Source: Gottfriedia luciferensis | Lineage (GTDB): Bacteria; Bacillota; Bacilli; Bacillales; Bacillaceae_G | Direction of reading: 5' to 3' | NCBI RefSeq assembly: GCF_001712755.1 | Contig: NZ_MDKC01000033.1 | Location: 124,001 to 188,000, forward strand | DNA length: 64,000 nucleotides | Shown: piece by piece, positions 8,688 to 18,895 of the stretch | How positions within the stretch are numbered: position 1 is the stretch's first letter | How the letters are laid out: the number at the start of each line of letters is the position of its first letter | Program-made: the position numbers and the translations under genes | The notes under the pieces: model-generated | Seen by the model: only the letters and a program-made list of their open reading frames with translations | Database searches by the model: none | What the model was told of the DNA's origin: nothing

Positions 8688-10067
8688 TTATGCGACTTTT
8701 CTTGAACTTTCTCCTTTATTTTCAACTTCTAAACCTTTACCCAATAAAGCGGCTAACATACTGAATAATGGTGTAATAAATAATACGAATGCAAACGGTA
8801 AGTAATCAATAACAGGTACTCCCAATGTTGAAGCGAAAAACGCTCCACTTACACTCCAAGGAACGATTGGATTAAAAAGTGTTCCACCATCTTCTAATGC
8901 ACGTGATAAGTTTTTAAGTGGTATATTTTTTTTGATAAATACATCCTTTAATAATTGCCCAGGAAGTAGAATTGATAAGTATTGTTCACCTGTTAAAAGA
9001 TTTACACTCATTGCAGATAATGTACTTGCAATAACAATATGCCCGTTACGTTTCAAATTAGATAATGACTGTATTAATGTCTCGAATACACGTAGCTCTT
9101 GTAATAATCCGCCTAGAGCAAGTGCAATAAATATTAATGACACAGACCACATCATTGATTGTAATCCTCCACGGTTAACAATGGAATTAAGCATTTCGTT
9201 CCCTGTATCCGTTTGGAATCCATTTTGTAATGTTGTAAACACTTTTGCAAGTGTAATATCTTTTTGAATGAAAAATGCTAAAACTAATGAACTAACAATA
9301 CCAGCCGACATCGTTGGTAAAGTTGAAAAACCTCTAAATGCCATTATAAAAACAATTAAACATGGGATTAATAATAACGGATTGACTTCAAAGCTAGTTG
9401 AAATTGCTTTTTTCATTTCTGTAACTTGCGCCATATCTGTATTTCCATGACCCATACCGATGATTAAAAATAATATAACTGTAACAATTAATGCTGGAAT
9501 TGTTGTATATGCCATGTGTCGAATATGTTCATTAACCTTTATTCCTAAAATACTTGGAACGAAATTCGTTGTATCTGAAATCGGTGACATCTTATCACCA
9601 AAACACGCTCCACTAATAATCGCACCTGCTGCAATTGCTGGTGGAATCCCCATTATATGTGCGATTCCCATTAACGCAACACCAACTGTAGCGATTGTTG
9701 TAAAAGTACTACCAGTAAAACTAGCAACGATGATTGTAATAAAAATTGCACTGATCGCAAACCACTTAGCTGAAAGAACCGAAATTCCGTAAAATAATAA
9801 TGTAGGTACTGTACCACTTAGCATCCAAGAACCGATTAATAGACCGATCATCATTAAGATTAATGTAGGTGACAAGCCATTTTGAATACCCTTTTTCATA
9901 CCATTTTCAATCTGCTCCCATTTAAACCCTTTAAATAATCCAAATACAGCTAAACAAACAACACATAAAAGAAGCGGAATTTGTGGATCTGATTTTAATA
10001 TAACTAGACAACTAGACATAATAACTGCAAACAGTGCGATTAACGCACCTAATTCAATCTTTTTCAT
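8688..10067 (-). CDS. nhaC: NhaC-family antiporter/transporter under Tyr T-box control
   Basis: Polytopic NhaC-type protein of 459 aa from the ATG at 10067 (MKKIELGALIALF), which has GGGAGAG 8 nt upstream. Around 11-12 hydrophobic helices with family signatures GSTFTTIATVGVALMGI, GACFGDKMSPISDTTNF and LTGEQYLSILLPGQ. NhaC proteins exchange Na+ and H+, and some of the group are predicted amino-acid transporters. Here it is downstream of a GNAT gene (20 nt gap) and both follow a tyrosine-specifier T-box, which argues for a tyrosine-linked substrate. No clear terminator is seen after it. Confidence 0.88.
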   Translation of the reverse strand: MKKIELGALIALFAVIMSSCLVILKSDPQIPLLLCVVCLAVFGLFKGFKWEQIENGMKKGIQNGLSPTLILMMIGLLIGSWMLSGTVPTLLFYGISVLSAKWFAISAIFITIIVASFTGSTFTTIATVGVALMGIAHIMGIPPAIAAGAIISGACFGDKMSPISDTTNFVPSILGIKVNEHIRHMAYTTIPALIVTVILFLIIGMGHGNTDMAQVTEMKKAISTSFEVNPLLLIPCLIVFIMAFRGFSTLPTMSAGIVSSLVLAFFIQKDITLAKVFTTLQNGFQTDTGNEMLNSIVNRGGLQSMMWSVSLIFIALALGGLLQELRVFETLIQSLSNLKRNGHIVIASTLSAMSVNLLTGEQYLSILLPGQLLKDVFIKKNIPLKNLSRALEDGGTLFNPIVPWSVSGAFFASTLGVPVIDYLPFAFVLFITPLFSMLAALLGKGLEVENKGESSRKVA

Positions 10068-10086
10068 TTTATATACTCTCCCTTTT

Positions 10087-10548
10087 TTATACATCCATAA
10101 ATACGTGTTCACGAAACTTTACGAACCCAAGTTTCTCATAAAAACTACTTGCATTTTTATTTTCGATCCAATAATCTAGCTCAATTCTAGAAAGATTATT
10201 CTCACGAGCAAATGAAGCAATTTTATGAATTAAGAAAGAACCGTATCCTTTATTTCTTTTTTCTTCTTTAATACTTATTTGATGAACATAACCTAGCCGA
10301 AAAGCCTTTTTAATCGGTCCTTCAGGTATATGTTTTATTTCAATCCAAGCGTATCCGACCAATTCTTCAATATCTTTTACTACGAAAAAATGATGATCTG
10401 ATTTATCAACTACACCCTTGAAAAACTCAGTTATCTCCGCTAGATTGTGAACCTTAAAAAATTCTGGAAACAATTCAGCATGTAAATTTTGTACATCTTC
10501 ATTAAGTTTTGCCAATATTCGGTAATCTTTTGTTGCAAAAATCTCCAT
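10087..10548 (-). CDS. GNAT-family N-acetyltransferase
   Basis: 153-aa GNAT domain from the ATG at 10548 (MEIFATKDYRI), preceded by AAAGGGTGA. The acetyl-CoA loop EEKRNKGYGSFLIHKI (motif A, about residues 97-112) and the C-terminal NASSFYEKLGFVKF (motif B) are clear. Substrate cannot be read from the sequence. It is the first gene behind a tyrosine T-box and 20 nt upstream of nhaC, so its expression should rise when tRNA-Tyr is uncharged; a link to tyrosine or related amine metabolism is an inference from that control. Confidence 0.85.
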   Translation of the reverse strand: MEIFATKDYRILAKLNEDVQNLHAELFPEFFKVHNLAEITEFFKGVVDKSDHHFFVVKDIEELVGYAWIEIKHIPEGPIKKAFRLGYVHQISIKEEKRNKGYGSFLIHKIASFARENNLSRIELDYWIENKNASSFYEKLGFVKFREHVFMDV

Positions 10549-10604
10549 GATTGTCACCCTTTCAAAAAAAAATAAAGAAAACTCGTTGTTTGATGAGCCT
10601 TTTA

Positions 10605-10684
10605 GGCGATGGCAAAGACGTAGTTGCACTTATACTCTTTATTCCTAGAATTGGCTACTACGTCGAGCAAGGATCATCGCTGCC
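10605..10684 (-). repeat. Imperfect inverted repeat between T-box terminator and GNAT gene
   Basis: ggcgatggc...gacgtagt (10605-10624) faces actacgtc...catcgctgcc (10657-10684) across a 32-nt loop; the inner 8 bp gacgtagt / actacgtc is perfect. It lies in the untranslated region after the T-box terminator and is GC-richer than its surroundings. Possibly another dispersed palindromic element or an extra regulatory hairpin. Confidence 0.55.
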
Positions 10685-10708
10685 AATTTATACCTATTAA
10701 AGTGCAAT

Positions 10709-10975
10709 AAAAAAAGAGGCCTCCCTATATAAAATAGGGACGACCTCGATCGCGTTACCACCCTAGTTATAAGAATTAATACTATGACTAATAAAAATTC
10801 TTATCACTCGAATCTGTAACGTAGACTTACGTTCTTCCCTTCATTAGATCAACTAACTACGAAAAGAAAACTCCCGAAATGTAATTCATTTGATTGTGTA
10901 GACGAGTTTTCACCAACCACTCGCTCTCTGAACTACTTCCAACCAAACTACTGCTTTTTCGTTCACTGTTTGTTC
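10709..10975 (-). promoter_or_regulatory. T-box leader, tyrosine specifier (UAC), for GNAT-nhaC
   Basis: On the minus strand: Stem I with AGAGAGCGAGTGGTTGGTG, specifier UAC (complement of 10881-10883) in the context gaatTACatttcgggag, T-box ctagggtggtaacgcg (10751-10768) and a terminator hairpin 10716-10747 with U run. T-boxes bind the cognate uncharged tRNA and prevent termination. It starts about 5 nt after the tyrS stop codon; a TATAAT overlaps that stop but no good -35 is visible, so it may be fed by read-through from tyrS. Confidence 0.9.
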
Positions 10976-10979
10976 GGTA

Positions 10980-12545
<1,566 letters not shown>

Positions 12546-12552
12546 TGAAACA

Positions 12553-12582
12553 TTTATATCACAAATAAAACGTTTAAGTCAA
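12553..12582 (-). promoter_or_regulatory. SigA promoter for tyrS leader
   Basis: Minus strand TTGACT (12577-12582), 18-nt spacer, TATAAA (12553-12558), just upstream of the T-box. Confidence 0.8.
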
Positions 12583-12721
12583 ATAGATAATTAAATTTTT
12601 ATTAATTTTATTTAAATTGTCATTCAATATTTGAATAAAAATGCTTTATATCAAATAATATGGTTAAATATTAATACTAACATCTTTAAAAATACATATT
12701 TTGGAAATGGAGTGTTTTTTC

Positions 12722-13297
12722 TTGAAGAATAAAGGAATATGGATTGCTTTAATTATTGTAGTCGTTCTAATCTTTATGGGTGTCGGAAGCTATAATAGCT
12801 TTGTGACTCAAGAAGAAAATGTAACAAATAAAATGTCACAAGTTGATAACCAACTAAAACGTCGTTCAGATTTAATACCAAACTTAGTAAATACAGTAAA
12901 AGGATATGCTACACAAGAGAAAGATGTGATTGCATCAGTAACAGATGCACGCGCAAAATTAGCTGGTGCTCAAACGACTGCTGATAAAAGTAAAGCTGAT
13001 GCAGAATTGTCTGGAGCGCTAAGTCGTCTATTAGTAGTCGTTGAAAACTATCCTGATTTAAAATCAAATCAAAACTTCCAAGCATTAATGGATAGCCTAG
13101 AAGGAACTGAAAATCGACTAGCAATTGCTCGTAAAGATTATAATGATGCAGTAACTGTTTACAACCAAAAAATCAAAAAATTCCCGGGTGTTCTAGTAGC
13201 TGGACCTTTTGGATTCGAGAAGAAGGATTACTTTGAAGTATCTGAAAAAGATAAAGCTACACCTGAGGTTGACTTTAGTGGCGATGGTAATAAATGA
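12722..13297 (+). CDS. lemA: LemA family protein
   Basis: Membrane-anchored LemA protein of 191 aa. I use the TTG at 12722 (reads MKNKGIWIALIIVVVLIF) because AATGGAGTG precedes it by about 7 nt. One N-terminal membrane helix (about 5-25) is followed by the helical LemA domain with characteristic NKMSQVDNQLKRRSDLIPNL and LAIARKDYNDAVTVYN. Its stop overlaps the start of the next gene (ATGA), and LemA-TPM pairs are frequent in bacteria; the role is uncertain, envelope-related. Confidence 0.92.
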   Translation: MKNKGIWIALIIVVVLIFMGVGSYNSFVTQEENVTNKMSQVDNQLKRRSDLIPNLVNTVKGYATQEKDVIASVTDARAKLAGAQTTADKSKADAELSGALSRLLVVVENYPDLKSNQNFQALMDSLEGTENRLAIARKDYNDAVTVYNQKIKKFPGVLVAGPFGFEKKDYFEVSEKDKATPEVDFSGDGNK

Positions 13298-14019
13298 GAA
13301 AATTTCTCTCAACAATATTCCTAATAGGATTTCTTTTTTCATTTGCTACAGCAGCAAATGCTGAAATTAAAGTACCCTCTCAAGTGGGAGACATTTATGT
13401 ACAAGATTATGCAAATGTTCTTAACAGAGAAGATTCACAAACTCTAATTCAATTAGGGAAAAAGTTAGAAGACACTACCTCCGCTCAACTTGCGGTATTA
13501 ACAATCCCAAGTCTGGAAGGAAATGATATTAAAGAATATGCTAATACAGCATTTCGAAAATATGGTTTAGGTAATAAAGAGAAAAATAATGGTGTTCTTT
13601 TGTTATATGCTAAAAAAGACAGACAAATAAGAATCGAAGTAGGATATGGTTTAGAAGGAGTTGTAACGGATATTAGATCTGGTAAAATTTTGGACCAGAG
13701 CGCTATTCCATATTTGAAAAAAGGTGAAGAATCTCTTGCAATAACAAACACATATAAATCACTATATAATGTTATTTTAAATGGCTCTGAACAAACTGGC
13801 CATTCTAAAACAAGTAATTTATGGGACAATTTAAAAGTATTCATCATCATTGCAATAGTGATAGGGATCATCATCATTGATATGATGTTCTTTAATGGTG
13901 TACTAACTTATTTCATTTTGAATTTATTACCTGCACTATTAAGCTCTTCAGGTGGCGGTGGCCCAAGAGGCGGTGGCGGAGGAAGCTCCGGCGGTGGTGG
14001 CTCCGATCGAAAATTTTAG
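13294..14019 (+). CDS. TPM-domain (YgcG-like) secreted/membrane protein
   Basis: 241 aa with a signal peptide (about 1-23, cleavage near ATAANA-E), a TPM domain (about 30-155: VQDYANVLNREDSQTL, EVGYGLEGVVTD) facing outside, a membrane segment (about 178-205) and a glycine/serine-rich tail (GGGGPRGGGGGSSGGGG). TPM domains occur in photosystem repair factors and YgcG proteins; some have acid phosphatase activity. Overlaps lemA by 4 nt, so translationally coupled to it. Confidence 0.9.
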   Translation: MRKFLSTIFLIGFLFSFATAANAEIKVPSQVGDIYVQDYANVLNREDSQTLIQLGKKLEDTTSAQLAVLTIPSLEGNDIKEYANTAFRKYGLGNKEKNNGVLLLYAKKDRQIRIEVGYGLEGVVTDIRSGKILDQSAIPYLKKGEESLAITNTYKSLYNVILNGSEQTGHSKTSNLWDNLKVFIIIAIVIGIIIIDMMFFNGVLTYFILNLLPALLSSSGGGGPRGGGGGSSGGGGSDRKF

Positions 14020-14027
14020 AACAACAA

Positions 14028-14060
14028 AAAACCATTGGATTTTTTCCAATGGTTTTCTTT
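14028..14060 (+). terminator. Bidirectional terminator between TPM gene and acsA
   Basis: Stem aaccattgga / tccaatggtt with A run before and T run after; serves both convergent transcripts. Confidence 0.9.
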
Positions 14061-14065
14061 TTTTA

Positions 14066-15784
14066 TTAATCTTCCATTGTTGATAAATCACCAGTTGGAA
14101 GGTCTAACTCCCATGCTTTTAATACTCTTCGCATAATTTTTCCGCTGCGAGTTTTTGGTAATTTATCACGGAATTCGATTTGTCTAGGTGCTGCATGAGC
14201 TGCTAGTCCTAGTTTTACAAAGTTACGGATTTCTTCCTTCAATTCATCTGAAGCAACATACCCATCTCTTAGCGCAACAAATGCTTTAATGATCTCACCT
14301 CTTACAGGATCTGGTATACCGATTACACCAGCTTCTGCAATCGCAGGATGCTCTACAAGCTTACTTTCTACTTCAAATGGACCAACTCTCTCACCAGAAG
14401 TCATTATTACATCGTCTACTCGACCTTGGAACCAGAAATATCCATCTTCATCCATATACGCTGAATCACCTGAAACATACCATTCATCATTTAAGAAATA
14501 TGATTGGAATTTAGCTTCATTATTCCAAATTGTGTTCATCATTGATGGCCAACCCTTTTTAATTGCTAGATTTCCCATCGTATATGGAGCAACTTCATTA
14601 CCGTTATTATCAACAATAGCTGCTTCGACTCCAGGGAATGGTTTACCCATTGAACCTGGGCGAATTGGCATACATGGATAGTTACAAATTAATGAAGCTC
14701 CAGTTTCAGTCATCCACCAATTATCATGGATTCGTAAATTAAATACTTTTGCTCCCCAACGAACTACCTCTGGATTTAAAGGTTCACCAACACTTAAAAT
14801 ATGTCGAAGTGAACTTAAATCATACTTATTAATAATGTCTTCCCCTGAACCCATCAGCATACGGAATGCTGTTGGAGCACTATACCAAACTGTAACGCCG
14901 AATTCTTGAATTGTTTCATACCAAGCATCTGGACTGAAACGACCTCCTAAGATTACGTTAGAAGCACCATTTAACCAAGGTCCAAAAATACCGTATGAAG
15001 TTCCAGTTACCCAACCTGGATCTGCTGTACACCAATATACATCATCATTTTGAAGATCCGTCACCCATTTACCAGTTTGATAGTGTTGGATCATCGCTTG
15101 TTGAACATGAAGTACACCTTTTGGTTTACCAGTTGACCCAGAAGTATAATGCAAAATTAAACCATCATGGCGATTTAACCATGTAATCTCAAAATCTGAT
15201 TTCGCTTCTTTATAACGAGCTTTAAAATCTACAAATTTACCGCCTTCCTCAACGTCATTACCGATAAGGAAGATTGTTTTTAACGCAGGTAGATCATTAA
15301 CTGGAACACGTGATAATAATTCTGGCGTTGTGACTAATACCTTTGCTTCACTATCCTCTAGACGATCCTTTACAGCACCTTCCATAAATGCCTCGAATAA
15401 AGGACCAACAATAGCACCTAATTTTAAAGCTCCTAAAAGTGCAAAATACAATTCTGGTTGACGAGGCATGAAAATAAATACTCGATCACCTTTTTCAACG
15501 TCACCGAATTGTTTTAAAACATTTGCAGCCTTATTTGAATTAATTTTCATTTCTTCAAACGTATATTTTTCATTTCGCTTATCATCTTTGTAATACAAAG
15601 CAACTTTATCTTTTCGATCAGAATTTGCATGACGATCGATAGCTTCAAAAGCCATATTATACTTTTGTGTTGTATACCAAGAAAACTCTTTTTCTACATC
15701 TTCCCATTTAAAATTTTTATAAGTTTCCTCATAGTTTTTTAAATTAAATTGTCCGTTTTTTACAGGAAGCGCTTCCACCTTCAT
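14066..15784 (-). CDS. acsA: Acetyl-CoA synthetase
   Basis: AMP-forming ligase converting acetate, ATP and CoA to acetyl-CoA. From the ATG at 15784 (MKVEALPVKNG; AAGGAGGG 8 nt upstream) it is 572 aa, as in B. subtilis. ATP-binding YTSGSTGKPKGV, the WWMTETGA core motif, YVSGDSAYMDEDGYFWFQGRVDD and the C-terminal LPKTRSGKIMRR are all present. In the last motif the lysine is the residue acetylated by AcuA in Bacillus. Divergent from acuABC, whose products control it. Confidence 0.97.
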   Translation of the reverse strand: MKVEALPVKNGQFNLKNYEETYKNFKWEDVEKEFSWYTTQKYNMAFEAIDRHANSDRKDKVALYYKDDKRNEKYTFEEMKINSNKAANVLKQFGDVEKGDRVFIFMPRQPELYFALLGALKLGAIVGPLFEAFMEGAVKDRLEDSEAKVLVTTPELLSRVPVNDLPALKTIFLIGNDVEEGGKFVDFKARYKEAKSDFEITWLNRHDGLILHYTSGSTGKPKGVLHVQQAMIQHYQTGKWVTDLQNDDVYWCTADPGWVTGTSYGIFGPWLNGASNVILGGRFSPDAWYETIQEFGVTVWYSAPTAFRMLMGSGEDIINKYDLSSLRHILSVGEPLNPEVVRWGAKVFNLRIHDNWWMTETGASLICNYPCMPIRPGSMGKPFPGVEAAIVDNNGNEVAPYTMGNLAIKKGWPSMMNTIWNNEAKFQSYFLNDEWYVSGDSAYMDEDGYFWFQGRVDDVIMTSGERVGPFEVESKLVEHPAIAEAGVIGIPDPVRGEIIKAFVALRDGYVASDELKEEIRNFVKLGLAAHAAPRQIEFRDKLPKTRSGKIMRRVLKAWELDLPTGDLSTMED

Positions 15785-15964
15785 ATAAATCCCTCCTTGA
15801 TATTCTCTACTATCATTATACAATGATAAGATTTAATTTTCAGTATTTTTAATAAATTGCCCATTTATATGTATTAGACACATACTGTTTTTTTTCCTGT
15901 ATGTCTTTCTTGCATTTTTTAGTATGATTATTAAAAAGGTGTTTACTAAAGGGAGTGAGAAATA

Positions 15965-16597
15965 TTGGATCACCCAAAAAAATATTTTTCAAAAACAATC
16001 CAAACTGTGCATGGTGAATTAATTATAGAGGGACCGGTCGAATCTGCCTTACTTGAAACATATCATTTTCATGAAAATTTAACATCTTTTAGACAACCAG
16101 CACAGCAACACAAAGCAATTGTTGAAATTGCTAGTCTACCTGAAGCTAGAATTATTATTGCTAGACTCGATCAAACAATAGTAGGTTACGTAACTTATTT
16201 GTATCCAGACCCACTTGAAAGATGGTCAAAAACAACTCTAGAAAATTTACTCGAGCTTGGAGCAATTGAGGTTATACCTGAGTTCCGCGGTTTTTCAGTT
16301 GCTAAAAATATGTTAATTCTCTCAATGCTAGATGATGCAATGGAAGACTATATCATTATCACAACAGAGTATTATTGGCATTGGGATTTAAAAGGCACTG
16401 GTTTAAACGTATGGGAATATCGAAAAATGATGGAAAAAATGATGAATGCCGGTGGACTCATTCAATTTGCAACTGATGATCCTGAAATCTGTTCCCATCC
16501 AGCAAACTGTTTAATGGTCAGAATGGGAAAACGAGTAACAACTGAAGAAATTCAAGCATTTGACGCACTACGCTTTTTACAAAGATATATGTACTAA
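15965..16597 (+). CDS. acuA: Protein acetyltransferase AcuA (inactivates AcsA)
   Basis: GNAT enzyme that acetylates the catalytic lysine of acetyl-CoA synthetase. 210 aa from a TTG start (15965) with AAGGGAGTGAG upstream. The sequence from KYFSKTIQTVHGELIIEGP through FRGFSVAKNMLILSMLDDAMEDYIIITTEYYWHWDLKGTGLN is typical of the AcuA family. First gene of acuABC; divergent from acsA. Confidence 0.95.
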   Translation: MDHPKKYFSKTIQTVHGELIIEGPVESALLETYHFHENLTSFRQPAQQHKAIVEIASLPEARIIIARLDQTIVGYVTYLYPDPLERWSKTTLENLLELGAIEVIPEFRGFSVAKNMLILSMLDDAMEDYIIITTEYYWHWDLKGTGLNVWEYRKMMEKMMNAGGLIQFATDDPEICSHPANCLMVRMGKRVTTEEIQAFDALRFLQRYMY

Positions 16598-16632
16598 TTG
16601 AACTTTAATCTCGAAAGGTAGGATTCAAAAAA

Positions 16633-17274
16633 ATGCTTATTCAAGATATTATGCGCAGTTCAAACATTACTTTAAAAAAAGAAAATACAATCGGTGAAGC
16701 AGTAACAATTTTTCGAACAGGTGAAGTTCGTCATATTCCAATCATTAATAAAGATGATCAAGTGGTTGGAATCATTTCTGATCGAGATGTACGTGATGCC
16801 CTACCTTCAACATTATTTCCACAAGCATTTTCATCTGTACTTGAGGTTCCTGTTGAAAAAATTATGACTACTAATGTCATAACTTGCAGTCCAATTGACT
16901 TTGTTGAAGAAGTAGCAACATATTTCTATCAATATAAAATAGGCTGCTTACCTGTCGTATCTAGCGGAAAATTAATAGGACTTGTCACTGAAATTGATGT
17001 ATTACACACTCTAGTAACTTTAACAGGAACATATCAACCTAGCTCCCAAATAGAAATCTTAGTCCATGATCATCCAGGCATTTTAAGTGACGTTGTTAAC
17101 GTATTTTCAAAAGAAAATATTAATATTGTAAGTGTCCTTGTTTACCCTGCAAAAGAAGTGGATCATAAGGTTCTTGTATTTAGAATTCAAACGATGAATC
17201 CACTTTCAATCATTCAAACTTTAAAAACTGAGGGATATAAAATTCTTTGGCCAAATGAAGCGAGTGACTCATGA
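16633..17274 (+). CDS. acuB: AcuB: tandem CBS plus ACT domain protein
   Basis: 213 aa with two CBS domains (about 7-60 and 75-130, both MxxxVIT-type starts) and a C-terminal ACT domain (about 138-210, EILVHDHPGILSDVVNVFSKENINIVSVLVYP). CBS pairs bind adenine nucleotides and ACT domains bind small effectors, so a sensor role is likely. Part of the acetoin-utilisation (acu) operon; overlaps acuC by 4 nt, indicating translational coupling. Confidence 0.94.
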   Translation: MLIQDIMRSSNITLKKENTIGEAVTIFRTGEVRHIPIINKDDQVVGIISDRDVRDALPSTLFPQAFSSVLEVPVEKIMTTNVITCSPIDFVEEVATYFYQYKIGCLPVVSSGKLIGLVTEIDVLHTLVTLTGTYQPSSQIEILVHDHPGILSDVVNVFSKENINIVSVLVYPAKEVDHKVLVFRIQTMNPLSIIQTLKTEGYKILWPNEASDS

Positions 17275-18446
17275 TGAAAAAGGATGCATATTTAATATAT
17301 AGCGAAGAATACCATGCCTATCAATTCAATGAAAATCATCCATTTAATCCGATTCGCTCTCAATTAGTTTATGAACTATTAACATCTAGTAATCTATTAA
17401 ATGGCGCTGATATTATTCCACCAAGATTAGCAACAGATGATGAGCTGCTCCTTTTTCATGATTTACAATTTATCGAACAAGTTAAAAAAGCAAGCCGCGA
17501 ACCTGTTAGCGCAAATATCGCTGAACAATTTGGGCTTGGAACTGAAGATACACCCATTTTTAAAAATATGCACGAGGCCAGTTCTTTAATCGTTGGTGGC
17601 ACTTTAACAGCAGTAGATGCTGTACTAGAAGGAAAATCCAACCATGCTTTTAATTTAGGTGGTGGACTACATCACGGTTTTAAACGAAAAGCCTCTGGTT
17701 TTTGTGTTTATAATGACTGTGCAATCGCCATAAAATATATTCAACAAAAATACGGTTTAAAGGTATTATACATAGATACGGACGCACACCATGGAGACGG
17801 AGTTCAGTGGGCATTTTATGATGACCCGACTGTTTGCACACTCTCAATCCATGAAACTGGTAGATATCTATTTCCCGGTACAGGTGCCGTAACCGAAAGA
17901 GGACAAGGTAAAGGTTTCGGTTATTCATTTAACATTCCAATTGATGCATTCACCGAGGATGAATCATTTCTAGTAAGCTATAAAAAAGCAATAAGTGAAA
18001 TAGCTCAATACTTCAAACCAGATGTAATTCTCACTCAAAATGGCTCTGATTCACATTATTACGATCCATTGACTCATCTATGTACAACAATGAAAACATT
18101 CGAGGAAATCCCAAAAATCGCACACGAAATCGCTCATAAATATTGCGATGGTAAATGGATTGCTGTTGCTGGAGGAGGATACGATTACTGGAGAGTAGTA
18201 CCAAGAGCTTGGTCACAAGTATGGCTAGCTATGACAAATCAACAACCAAGTTCAAACCTAATACCGGATAGCTGGGTAGAAAAATGGCAGAAAATTTCTA
18301 ATGTTAAGTTACCTACAACCTGGACAGACAATCCATCAATCGTAAAGCCTATTCCAAGGAAGAAGGAAATAGAGGAGTACAATGAACAAGTCTTATACCG
18401 TGCACTTGAGCCATTGCACATTCAGCAAAAAAAGCCTTTTATTTAA
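17271..18446 (+). CDS. acuC: AcuC: class I histone-deacetylase-like lysine deacetylase
   Basis: Zn-dependent deacetylase that, with SrtN, removes the AcuA-installed acetyl group from AcsA. 391 aa. Metal and catalytic elements: GGGLHHGFKRKASGFCVYND, YIDTDAHHGDGVQWAFYDDP and VILTQNGSDSHYYDPLTHL, plus AGGGYDYWRVVPRAW. The ATG at 17271 overlaps the acuB stop (ATGA); a second ATG is 3 nt on. Last gene of acuABC, followed by a terminator. Confidence 0.95.
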   Translation: MMKKDAYLIYSEEYHAYQFNENHPFNPIRSQLVYELLTSSNLLNGADIIPPRLATDDELLLFHDLQFIEQVKKASREPVSANIAEQFGLGTEDTPIFKNMHEASSLIVGGTLTAVDAVLEGKSNHAFNLGGGLHHGFKRKASGFCVYNDCAIAIKYIQQKYGLKVLYIDTDAHHGDGVQWAFYDDPTVCTLSIHETGRYLFPGTGAVTERGQGKGFGYSFNIPIDAFTEDESFLVSYKKAISEIAQYFKPDVILTQNGSDSHYYDPLTHLCTTMKTFEEIPKIAHEIAHKYCDGKWIAVAGGGYDYWRVVPRAWSQVWLAMTNQQPSSNLIPDSWVEKWQKISNVKLPTTWTDNPSIVKPIPRKKEIEEYNEQVLYRALEPLHIQQKKPFI

Positions 18447-18451
18447 ATACT

Positions 18452-18489
18452 ACGCGCCGCTTGAGAGGGTATCTCGACGGCGTTTTTTA
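18452..18489 (+). terminator. Intrinsic terminator after acuC
   Basis: Imperfect stem cgccg..gaga / tctc..cggcg followed by TTTTTT. Confidence 0.8.
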
Positions 18490-18650
18490 ATTTCGGGTGG
18501 ATTTTTGATCTTGAATTAGTAAACTTCAATTTAAAAATGGTTCGTTTTTAGATAGATTCAGAACAAATTTGCTAGCTTAATATTAAAAACGATCTAATAT
18601 CTGTTTATAAAGGTGTAAAATACGATTACCGGTATATGTATACTATTGAC

Positions 18651-18809
18651 TTATTTGCGATTTACAAAGTTTTATTTGCTGTTTTACTATTTTTAATTGC
18701 GGTTCTTGGATTTTAATTGCGATTCTCAGATTTTATTTGCAGTTCTTCTTTTATTTCCACTGATTTAAACTATAATTGCGGACCTCTTAGGTTTATTTGC
18801 AGCTAAACG
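18651..18809 (+). repeat. Degenerate 20-bp tandem repeat (about 8 units)
   Basis: Units begin every 20 bp at 18651, 18671, 18691, 18711, 18731, 18751, 18771 and 18791, with approximate consensus ttttaattgcgattctcaga (variants tttatttgc, ggttcttgg). Lies in the non-coding stretch between convergent acuC and ccpA. The same unit family makes up the array at 51119-51438. No ORF. Confidence 0.85.
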
Positions 18810-18850
18810 TTACTCCATTCTTTCCTTGCACCCATAAGTTCCCCCATAAA

Positions 18851-18884
18851 ACAAAAAAGCCTAGAATCACTAAAATTCTAAGCT
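18851..18884 (-). terminator. Intrinsic terminator after ccpA
   Basis: Minus-strand stem agcttagaat / attctaggct with one mismatch, followed by a six-U run. Confidence 0.8.
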
Positions 18885-18895
18885 ACTTTTATCAT

